Below are positions 1 through 10,900 of a stretch of 64,000 nucleotides of DNA, one piece after another. Numbering within the stretch: position 1 is the first letter of the stretch; every line of letters begins with the position of its first letter. The notes under the pieces were generated by a model. The model saw nothing but the letters and a program-made list of their open reading frames with translations, had not been told where the DNA came from and did not search any database. The translations under genes were made by a program, and so were the position numbers. The stretch comes from Numenius arquata (Eukaryota; Chordata; Aves; Charadriiformes; Scolopacidae): contig NC_133581.1 of the NCBI RefSeq assembly GCF_964106895.1, positions 13,914,455 through 13,978,454 of the forward strand, written 5' to 3'.

Positions 1-1768
1 TGTGGGTTTATTTTGGTGTATCCTAGATCACCAGCTCTAATTCCTCAAGCTTGTAGTTTGGCCCTTGCTGCAGCTCCATAAAAGCTCTCCTATTTATTTA
101 CTTTTAATCTACAGAGTGGTGCAGCTAAATTTACTGCTCTTTCTTCAGATGGCCTGTTTGCTCTCTGTAATTTGATTTTCAGATGAGCTCATCTTCCCCT
201 GTTATCTAAACCAAGAGCAACAACCTGATGATAAATTCTGCAGCCTCTGTTGCAGTAATGTAACATGAGCGTAACATGATGCTTTTCTCCAGCAGGACAC
301 GGCTGGAAATTGGCTGTAGCCCAGGCGTTGTTCAGAGTACATGTGGTACGGGTTAGCATGGTGATTGGTTGACTCATTTTCTAAATTAAGATTGAAGGCT
401 TAGCTAGAGAAATTTAGTGTCTGCCTCTTAACAACAAAAAATACAAGCTTTATTTGGCGAGTTCCCTCTGCCAGCCTTGGTACTGCATCATGCGGAGGGA
501 GGGGAGGGAGCATACAGCCAGCCAGGTCCCATAAAAAGATTTCTGTTTGTGACAGCTCCGTGTTGAATGAGGACTTGGCTTTGTGTGGTTTTCTAATATT
601 GCATGCAATGTCTGGAAAAGCATAACATTTACCTGGATGAAGCAATTGATTTGTAGGTAGCTGTCCATTCATATTCTGCCAGAGCAGTGCACTCTTGCTT
701 TATACTTTAAGTATAAGAGATCACCATTACTGTTTGCTGCCTTTTGTAATCTGACATAATTTTAACCAAAAATATTCCCATTGCAAAGCAGCATGACCCA
801 GTCAGCCCTGAGGTATTTATTGCTAAGTTTTCCCAAAGACAAAGGTGCTACATGAAGGTGTCTTTCTATCATTGGAATCCAGCAAAACAGCCCAATTTGC
901 AGTGTTCTGGACTGGACTTGCTGCTCAGAGGTCCCAAGGCTTGTGCTTGTGAATCATTTTATAACACGTCAGCTCCACCCATGCATGCAGAAGGGGTCTG
1001 CACCCATGCTTTCCCCCATGCCTGTCACTCTGAGTTCACGTGCATTGGGAGCAGTCGCATTGTTTTTCCAGAAAAGAAACCCAAGTGCAGTCCATTTTAG
1101 CCTTCTGTGCACCTGCTGTTGGCATATGACCTCTTGCAGAAGAAAACATAGTTTGAAGTAAGCCATCACTTCTAACTGTGTAAAATCACACACTGAACCC
1201 CTGAAGACTGCCCCAGAAAATCAGTGCAGTTCATTCGCTGTAGCTGGTTTATGGATGTGCCTAAAAACGTGATCCATGGAAATGCTCTTTCTTTTTCCAT
1301 CGGCAGGTGTAGCAACACTCATAACATGTTTTCAAGTCTCCCTGTCATCTGAGTATTGACTCAGCAACCAGACAATCGCAAAAGCAGGGAGAGAGGCTGG
1401 CTGAATGCTGAGGGTGCCCAGGCTCTCCATAGTCATCAGCAGCCTTCTACACTTGTGTACATTATACATAATATAACAAAGATAAATGCTAAAGTCATCA
1501 GTGGGCAAACAGCAAAGGAGCCTTTGGGTGGGGGGCATGTGTTTTCACTGCTCAGGACATGTTCATGATCAATTTGAGTATAAATTATGTGAGGAAATGA
1601 AATTCATAACTGTATTTATTTCTATTGAATGAGGTGAATAGGTTTGCCTCATAGAAGGCATTTCAAGTCATATGGCAGTCATACAAATTGAACACTGCTA
1701 TGCTGCTGGTGGAAGTCCACAGTCTGTTAAATAAATGATTTAAGTGACCACTTTCTCAATTTTTCCAG
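1..1768 (+). other. LRRC56 intron, 3' part
   Basis: No exon was recognised. The preceding LRR exon of LRRC56 must lie left of base 1. Open frames here are short and show no splice-site pairing in the gene's phase. The sequence is unremarkable unique DNA with no CR1 seen. Confidence 0.6.
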
Positions 1769-1946
1769 GAGCCAGATTATAATTACAGAGCTGAAGTAAA
1801 AAAACTCATTCCCCACTTGGAATATTTGGATGAAATACCAGCAAGCCAGACTGCTCTTGTTCCTTCTAAGAAGATGCACGAGGATTGGCTAATCATCAAG
1901 GAATCCATCAAGGAAGGTGGTTTAGCTGGAGATGTTTCATGGTTAG
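1769..1946 (+). CDS. LRRC56: LRRC56 exon a (end of LRR cap)
   Basis: The acceptor is tttttccag before GAG at 1769, and the donor is TTAG|gtatgt after 1946. The exon is read from phase 0 and ends in phase 1. It encodes PDYNYRAEVKKLIPHLEYLD and then a conserved DWLIIKESIKEGG helix-like segment. In LRR proteins this YR..V....P.L..LD pattern is the usual closing cap after the last repeat (established knowledge), which places this exon directly after the missing LRRs. Confidence 0.9.
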
Positions 1947-4900
1947 GTATGTCAGGCTTCCTATCGGGGTTCATTTTTCATCTTATGATGCGTGAAAAAG
2001 AAAGATGAAGAGCAAGCTGGCTTCTTCAAAGCCAGTGTTTAATTATAGCAAAGGGATGAAGGATGTTGTCTTCCTCACTTGAGAAGTGAGGAAGCTGCAA
2101 TTGAGCATGGTGCAGATTTAAATGAAAGCTGTCCTAAGCTGGGCATCAAGATCAGAAAAATGCAGATGACTTCTAGACCATCAAGCAAATCCAGCAGTAG
2201 CAGGGAGTCTGTACTTAGCATTCATTCTGCATGACGGGAAGAAGCAAAGCTTGGAAAGGAGTGTTTCAATAACAGCTGTTCATAGCCCTTTCCGTGGTAA
2301 CAGTCAATCCCATGTAGCATGGATGTAGCAGGATTTCTTGCTCCAATTTAATAACAGAAAAGACAATTTGGTCAGCACCTCTCAATGGTAGCATCATCCT
2401 AGCAACTGAGATTATATGGTGTTGTAAGAGGCCTGTTCTGTTTTCTTTGCCTCTGTGATTAAGTCCCTTACATTTATTAGTATAGAATAAATAGTTTGAA
2501 AATAAATCTGTTGTCCCCTTGCCTGTAGCCTTGGTTATAGTTCAAATGTCCATGCTTTTACATATCATCCTACATGCACTTTACTACATACCATTAAATA
2601 TTACAAAGTGTTTCCTATAACTGCTCCTGTTGCTTCCCATTAGTGTGGGCAGTGCAGTTGGCTTCCCAGCCCCCCAGTTGTGGTTCGCCTGCCAACTGTA
2701 CTCCATTAAAAATTTAGTTTGTTTTGGAATAACTACATACATTTGACATTCATTTAATCCCTGTGGGTCCAAATCATTAGTTGTAATAGTAGTTATGGTA
2801 GGGAAAAAATCCATTAAAATCTGATCCCTCAATGATCCTGCTTTGGCAACATCAGCTATGGTTCAGAAAACTAGTTAACACAGTGAGGTGACGGAGACAG
2901 TAGGGACGGAGCACAAAATTGTGAATTTGTATTGTTTCCTAGTGTACCCAGACATATATTCTTGTTCAAAACTGATGAGCTCATATGGTCAGGTTCAGAC
3001 GTCTGCATATTTTTTTTTCCTATAGCAATGTTGACTCAGGTACTTTTCACGCGCTGTATTTCATGAGTTTGTATTAACAATTATGCCCAAGATATTTTAA
3101 AGGTCCCTAACACTCTGCTCTTAAGGAAATGGCCATATTATTACAGACGTGATTGCTCCACTGTGGAGCTGGTAGATGCTCAACACTTTACAAAGCACGC
3201 TATTCATCTAGGCACTGAAATGAAATTCGCTCTCCTAGGGGTTGTTGGCTGCACATGCTGCTCTTACAGCTGTGCTGTGCTCTCAGGACAGTTAGCAATT
3301 GGGCAGGTAAGAGGACAGGGCTCTGTCTGCCTTCGCTAGCTTTTGTGTCATCCACACTGCCCTGTAGCATTGCGAAAACTCAGTTTTCACCTTTCTGTCT
3401 GTGTTGGAGAAGTATCTGTCTCTGAGGCAGGATTGGAAAAATCTATTACTGCCATTCCCAGATTTCCATGACTCCTGGTATGTGATTTGCATTTAATTGT
3501 CTATTAGCTCTGATAAAGTGGCTGTCACCATCTTCATTGTGCCTGGGCATTTAAGCAATGTATTTTGAGACTGGGGGCTTGGACTGTGCGTGTGGCAAGC
3601 AGGTAGGCAACAAATGAGAGGCAGCTTACTCTTACCCTAGGCATGCAGGCAGGGGAAGTAGCAGAGCCCTGGACAAATCCAGGGTCACCTGTGGGGCAGT
3701 CGGAGGCGGGTGGTGAGCACAGAGTGGTTTCTGACCCTGTATTCAGCCAGCAGCCAGTCTCTGGTGTCCAGGAGGAGGATGGGAAGGGACTTTGGTTTAG
3801 TTGGGGATCCCCAGGTTCTGCTGTCTGCAGAGGGCAGCTACAGGGGACTGCATGCAGCACCTGGAAGCCCTCTGTCTCCAGCATGTTTCTTGTAGCTGCA
3901 ATGACATATTTTTCTGTCCCCTACAGCTCCAAGTGTGCAGCAGCAGTCACCGTATTGACATTGTACGCGTGATGGTGTGGTTTGGAGCCTTGCATGACTA
4001 TGCTTACACTGGCGAAACCTCTTTCTTAGATCCGGATCTTGGGGCAGTAGCAAGGCAGACTGGTGGCAGCCCAAGACCCCCGACAACTTCCAGAACTGGA
4101 ACTGTGCAGTGGTCTGCTGATGCAGGGAGATCTAGCAATGCCCGCCTCTTGTACGGTGGCTGTTCTCTTCCAGATCCCACTGTTTCTAAAGAGCTGTTCG
4201 CAGAAGATGACTTCAGTGATTTGACACATGGTAACGTATGTTTTTTAATCCTGTTCTTTCCCACACCTCCACCTCCTTCTGAATGTTACTATTGCTGATG
4301 AAAGCCTGGGTGCTTTGAATACCACCCACCCATCCCACTGCTAGATCAGGTTCAGCATATGTTTTCTTCCATGGGACTCACGTGCTCTAGCGTGGGCTTT
4401 CCTTTATTTCCCTCTGCAGCAGGAGGTGCAAGTCGTCTGGGATTCCCCTTCCTCAGCTCCTCACCCCCATGCACTATGTGCTGCTGTCCCTCTTGCCAGC
4501 CCCATACTCCAGTGGTGCTCCCTTGCTGAAGTTGCCTTGCGCACCTCATCAAAAGCTGTCCTGCTCAGTCCTTGAAATTACACATCAGCTTGGCTGGGGC
4601 TCACTTAAGTTACATCTGGGCGTATCTTGTTCAGTCATAGGAATGTGGTCCAAGGTAGTCCCCTAGAAAGGTGTGGTGGTGCACATTCACTCCCCATTAG
4701 ATCTTGTGCTCAAACTATGGGCACTGCAGTCTTATGCTGCAGCAGCAGCATTGCTGCTGTCAATGAGTGCTTTCTTTTGGGTTTCCAGGGGTGGGTCTCT
4801 CAGCAAGAGGAGTCAGTTCCTTAACTCCACATACCTGATCTACAGGCTGGCCCAAAACACAGGTGTACCACTGCCCTTCATGCCCTGGCCACCGGGAAGT

Positions 4901-7900
4901 GCTGCCAAATTAGCAGCTCCTGGGGACAGCTGGATGGAAAGGGAGTTAACTTCTGGTACACTATTTGGCACTTCCAGAGACATCCTTCCCTGGATCCTGG
5001 AAAGACCTTGATGGTGCAACTCCACCAGCCCATAGAGTGCAGGTTAGATAGGAAGATGGCATTTGTTTTCCCAGCATTGTGAGCTGCTTCTCTCAGATGC
5101 CAGTCCAACTTCAGTTCCTTGCTGTAGGTAGGACTCAGGATGATGAACTAGATGCAGTGTGAACAGCTGAGTGCACATTCGGAAAAGTACGCAGAAACCA
5201 AATACAGCTTGCCAGGGAATGAGACCTTAATTTCATGTGCACTTTTAGGTAGCTAGCACTACTGATAGAGGCAGTTTCACCCCATGTTCACTGCTTCTTC
5301 GTGCCCCTTTGCTGCCTTGTCTCTTGTTTTGGCAAGAGCATCTGTGTAGCCACATGGGGAACCTGATTCTGATCAAGATCCAGCTGAAGAATAACCCAGC
5401 AAAACAAACAAACAAACAAATCTAAAAGCATATTTAGTTTTAATCTGGATCTGTTCCCTTATCTGACTATGTCGCCACACAAATGTTTGCACCAGCACAG
5501 TGGAGGAGGCAGGGCAGGAGCAGAAGGAGAAAGATTCTGATAGAAACAGAGAAACTGCTTCTTAGCAGCAGTGTCAGGCCATGCCAGCTGACACTGTGAA
5601 CCTACACCATGAAATATTTCATCTTCCTGTCTATGGGAAATGATGTTGACTGATTTCAAAGACAACACCGTTTGTTAAATGCTACAGTAAAATAATTTTT
5701 TTTTGCCTTTTTTTCTTAGGACTCAGTCAAGTTATATGTGGGAACCCCACCAAGGCCCTGCGTGCAAGGAGGCAAAAGCTAGGTGTATGTTTATCTCTTA
5801 TGTTTTATATTCCTGCCTGCTGACCCCCAGAAATCCTGGGATAAACTGAACTCCCACTGTGGCTTGTGGCAGCTCACTCTCTTCCGTAGCCCAAAAGCCC
5901 CCCAACATGCAATTGGCCTTGAGGAGGATGGAGAATCTCTTGCCTTGATGTTACAAAGATGCCCATGCGCTAGCAGCAATTAACCATCAGCTGTAAAGGA
6001 ACACAGGAAAATCACATATTGGCTTCTGTTGGAGCATTTCCTGTCATCCTGGCTGAGCAAAGCGCAAGGCAGGATTGCAAAATTTCATGGTATTTCCACA
6101 ACAGTTCTTAAGCAAAAGTCTTTTTTCAGCAGTTTTTTTTTTTGATGTTAGCATAAATAGTCGGATGGCTAATGCTGCAAGGTTGTTCCTATTGATGGAA
6201 CAAACACAGAGCCAACGTTTGTTCCTCTTGGCAGTGGGGTGGTAGCCCAGCCCTGCAGGTCAGCCTGCTCATTTCAGCAGTAACTTAGTGAGATGATACC
6301 CATGTGTGTAACGAGGTGCAGTCTGGCTCATCATGGTTAGCTTTTGTGGGCCCTGAGGTCCGGCACAGCAGGGATGCATGTACGTATGTTTAAAGAGGGT
6401 GTGCTAAATCAGGGAAATGGCTGCATCACTGTGCTGTCAGCAGCCTCACTTAATGCTGACAACAGATGCTAAAGAACCGCTGGAAAAACTGTGTCCCTCC
6501 CTTATCTCTCTGCTGCCACTGCCTGAGCAGTTTTTTCTGAAACAAATTTGAACATTTCAGTGAATTACTGGGTGTTATAAACTAGGATGTGGAAGGGGAC
6601 GGTGGTCATACACGGAATGATGCAGTTTCTGTGGTCTTAATATGCTTATTGGTATAGATGCTGCAGGCTTATACGCCAGTGAGAGAGAAATCAACATTTT
6701 TGTTACTGCCACCCTGGGTTCCTCAAGCTGTTAACAGTGCATGCGACTGGGGCGTGGGGCTTCTTAAAACTGAAGAGCAAGAAAATGGTGAGGGGTGATC
6801 TGAAAACTGAAGAGGAATAGCAGACTTTGATGCCTTCTAAAATCCACAATCTAGAAATTGAGCTGGGGAGAGCTCCTGAGATTATCAGGGGAACTTCTGT
6901 CATTTTTGCAGCCACCTGCTATGAGCCCTTTGAAACTGTGCAGTCTGAGGACAGAAAACATTTACAGCTCTGGAAGAGGAGGAGCTCTGCACCAGGAAGA
7001 CGTGTTCTCTGAACTCAGAGGACAGAGAGAGCAGCACAAGCGGTGAGACGGCGGGTGAAATCTTGTCGTGCAATAAAACGGGCATTCATTTTCTGCTGGA
7101 ATAATAAAATAAACTCTTTGGCCACCTGGTGGCGGTTTCGGGGAATAGTCTTGGCCTCCTACATCCCTGTCCCTGCGGTGGCAATCAGCCCTCCCTGCTG
7201 GAGCATCTGCGGGGTGGGCAAGGGAGAAGAAACCTGGGGGAAGCTCTGACCTCTCTCTAGAGCAGGCTGAAGACCAACATAGGCAGAGCGGGCTCACTTG
7301 CTTAGTGAGAGCAAGGAAATTACTTTTCATAACTGGTAAGGCATTCTTGGCCCTGAGAGTGTCTGCCTTCAGACAGTAAAAAAAGTGAAAGTGGATGAGG
7401 TTTTCTGCAACCATCACATTGTCCTAAACAAATGAAAGGTTGAAAGGAAAATAATGCCATGCTGAGATTCTCCCATCTCATAGACAGATAACAGTGGGTT
7501 TGGAAGTAAAAATGGCTTTATTTCTCTGAGCTTACTTCACTGTGTAGTATTTTAAATCTACATTGTACTAGCTTAACTTTAGGACACTTTCAGATAATCA
7601 GACACAGGCAACTTAGATGGTTGATCCATTTAGAATGATTTTCCAAGCTGCACTTGGCTGGCTGGATATTCACAACTTAAAAGCTAACTAAAGGTGTGAT
7701 ACTTGATGTCCAGGTTCTTGCAAGCTGGTCAGCAAGAGAAAGACACCCAAGCGCTGAAGGTAACTCTTAGTGATGAGGAAGAGGGTGAAGACTGCAGCCT
7801 GACTGACAGCGGTGAAGATGAGTTGAGGGAGACCTGTCATGAAGACCTCATTGAAAGGATTTCACTTAATTCTTCTTGCCACTCCTGTCGCTCCCACTCT

Positions 7901-10900
7901 TCTTCAGGTACTGGACCTAAACCTGTGGGGAAGGGTTAGCATCCGGTAGTGGCACATGCTACTAAACTTTTGTAGATAGGTGTTTTATAAGATCTGGCTT
8001 CTGTGCTCTGGAGCAGCAATTTGGAAATATCATTGCAGAGCCAGACCCTAAGTAATCCGTTCCAGTTTTTAAGTAAGACATGATGGCCAGCTGTGTTGAC
8101 CATTAGTTGATGTATTTCAGCATGGATCTGTAGAATTAAGAGGAACGTTACACCATCTTAGCATCAAATCTAGAGGAAGGACATGCCACCGTCTTTTACC
8201 TTGTGTCATTAAATTATGACAGTGCCAACTGAGCTATATTTTACCCGAGTTGGCACTGATGGAAGTAATGGCTGAGCTAATGACTAAGGTTTAACTGGGC
8301 AACTGGGGATTCTGGAAAGGTATGCAACCAAAGGGATGCATGTATCCAGTAAAGAGTTGAAAAATGAACCATGCTCTTCCACTCAGGAACAAAGCCAAAG
8401 GCCACTCTGAAACTGCATTTACATGAATGAAAGCAGAATTCCTGCTCTTCACTACTTGTTGAATATCATATTTAAGAATATTAGAAACATTAATAATGTT
8501 TTTTCCAAATACGTATCAAGTAGATACATATCATATATCAAATACATGTCAAGTAGCTTACAAAAGTACAACTTTAATCTAATACTATTGCTAATAATAA
8601 CTTTTTTTTTCCTCAATAAATATTAGCATGTGAGGTTTTGTTTTACATTTCTTTCAAGGGCAGAAATGGATCTATTAAAATTTGGAAAAATATAATACAT
8701 TTTGGATAAAACAGCAGTATCATTAAACTATTCAAAGCCTTTGTGTATTAACAGTAATATAAACAATATCTTCTTAACAGGAACAGAAGCTGTTTGGAAA
8801 AATCTAAAGGAATGGCCTATTGTCCAGTGACCACAGAACTCTTAGATTATGATCTCACGATCTCTTTAGATTTAATCAGATCTTTTATAGATTTAATATC
8901 TTTCTTTAGATTGAGCATGATTTATTATGATCTCATCATTTTTGTAGATCGAGTAGACAACACCCCAAACATCTTACAGCATGCCGGTGCCATGCCCTAT
9001 AGGACTATGAAAGTGAATGGTTGCACATAGATCTACACATCCTGTAACCAAATCTGCTAGGATTTGGATACAAGATTGATGGAGTAGTTTGAAATCTAGT
9101 ATTACCTAAGGTGGGGGTGAGGGAGCAGATGACCCAGATCCCAAATCACAATCAGCTGGCCATAATAACAAATAATCAAATAATCACAAACACAGTAGTC
9201 TTTGCCCACTGTCACTAACAGACATATGTGTTTTGCAGGGCATATATCTCATAAAACTGTAGGAACTCATAGACTTTATTCAGGAAGGCAGTTAAAAATA
9301 CACTTGACCTCTGTGACTTGAGACTGTCAAGATTTGGAGAGGTATTTAAATGCCTCAACACTTCACTTCAAAAGTGTGTCCTATCCAATGTGGTTTTCTT
9401 GCAGAAGAACTTGTTGCTGGAAACAATCCTTCTGACCAGGAAAAGACAAGTCATCTGAGCAAAACCACTCTTATGTAAAAGTGTTTGCAGCATCAGATCT
9501 ATATAATCTGTACTCTTTGGAAATCACCGAGTGTTATTTCAGGCTGTTGAGTCAGGCATACCAGTCTTTCAGAGTGTCTTTAGTGAAAAACAGATAAAAA
9601 CCCCTATGAAATTTAGACATTTTTAAAGCATACAGTATGATGGAAGCTGTTCAGTGAAAATTTTAAATCAGCTTTATGTGGTTACCTAAGCAATAAAATA
9701 CATCCCCATCAATTAGGAGTTATAAAGCTGAACTTTCTGGGCCTGGGTTTTGGTGGCACATTCTTTAGATTGTGTTCCTGCCCTGGATCCTGCACATCAG
9801 GTGCTTAAGTACAGTTGGTTCTTTTAATAGACAAGAGCAATCAGATCCCTGCTATATATAGAGTGGTTTTAAGCATATATACATGCACGTTATATTCATA
9901 AATCAGCAACAAGATTTTTCTTCTCTGTATGTTGCACCTGAGGATTACATGGGCTAAAATATGACCAACCAGATAGCAGCCCCGCATGTAGTGCAATATT
10001 TTCCCTAGCAATCAGGCACTTCCCATCATTTTAAGGCTAATTTCAAGATCTTTTCTTACACCTCTGCCTCTGATTAAAAAAAAAAGTGGATCCAGTCATC
10101 TGTGATTATTCCTGTGCCTTGAATTTCAGATTGCTGGATGGGGTCCTCAGGTATTTAAAACAAGTCAGTGTAAACTCTGGCCAGGAATGATGCAGGTGTG
10201 ATCCTGCTTGAGAACAGGAGGATCAGTCAGCTGTTCTGCTGCTCTTGAGCTACACACAGGTCCAGTTCCAGTGCTTGGCACATCACCAGTGCTACCAGCA
10301 GGGAGGCTGCCGAGTAACCCAAACCCCTGACTATCAGAGAAAGCAATTCACTAAGGACAGCGTCACTGTGTGCTCCGTGACACATCTGCCCACCCAGCTC
10401 CATTGCACAGCGTTCTCCAAAACTTTTCACTCACTGGGTTGGTCAGTTAGGAGTATGATGAGCTGCTAAATCACTGCACTTCCCTGCCTGTTATAGATTC
10501 GTCACAGGCTCAGAAAGGCACAGTGTTCTCCAACCTGAACCATTGTGTAATTCCGTCCCCTCCAAAAAGCCCTTCACCTGCATCTGTAATGGGTGTTGCA
10601 GCAAGACCCTGGAAGACAAGGAACCACAGGTTAAGATGCCTAAAAATACCCAGCCAAGAGGAGGACAAGCAGTGGACACAGCGATGCCAGTCAAGCGGTC
10701 ATCAAGAAACTTCAGCCCAGCCTCTGGGCAAGGAATTTGCTCTCCTGAGCCAGCACAGCTTGCCAGCTGCCTCTGGATCCCAAGGGCAGTGCCAGCGTGC
10801 TGGGAGCACTGGCCAGCAAAGTCCTATTTCAAAACCAGCAGCTGTTGAACACATAAGCATCAGGTATGTGCTCTGCCGGCAGCGCTGCCTGCAGCCTGGC

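Larger units (their letters stand above)
7908..10496 (+). other. LRRC56 intron between exons d and e
   Basis: This AT-rich intron contains a perfect 11-bp inverted repeat at 8220-8258 and a degenerate TTTAGAT/GATC-rich tract at 8845-8955. No coding exon was recognised. Confidence 0.55.

Noticed and set aside
3583..3606. Start of miR-210 (CTGTGCGTGTG)
   Set aside because: Only the first 11 bases match. The sequence then diverges, there is no complementary 5' arm upstream, and the site is inside an LRRC56 intron rather than near RASSF7/PHRF1.
3801..4029. Upstream extension of LRRC56 exon b to 3801
   Set aside because: The good acceptor at 4028-4029 has the right phase. The earlier part has no in-phase acceptor and no LRRC56 similarity.
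5785..5983. Read-through continuation of LRRC56 exon c
   Set aside because: A strong GTATGT donor ends the exon, the continuing frame is not family-like, and exon d restores the phase.
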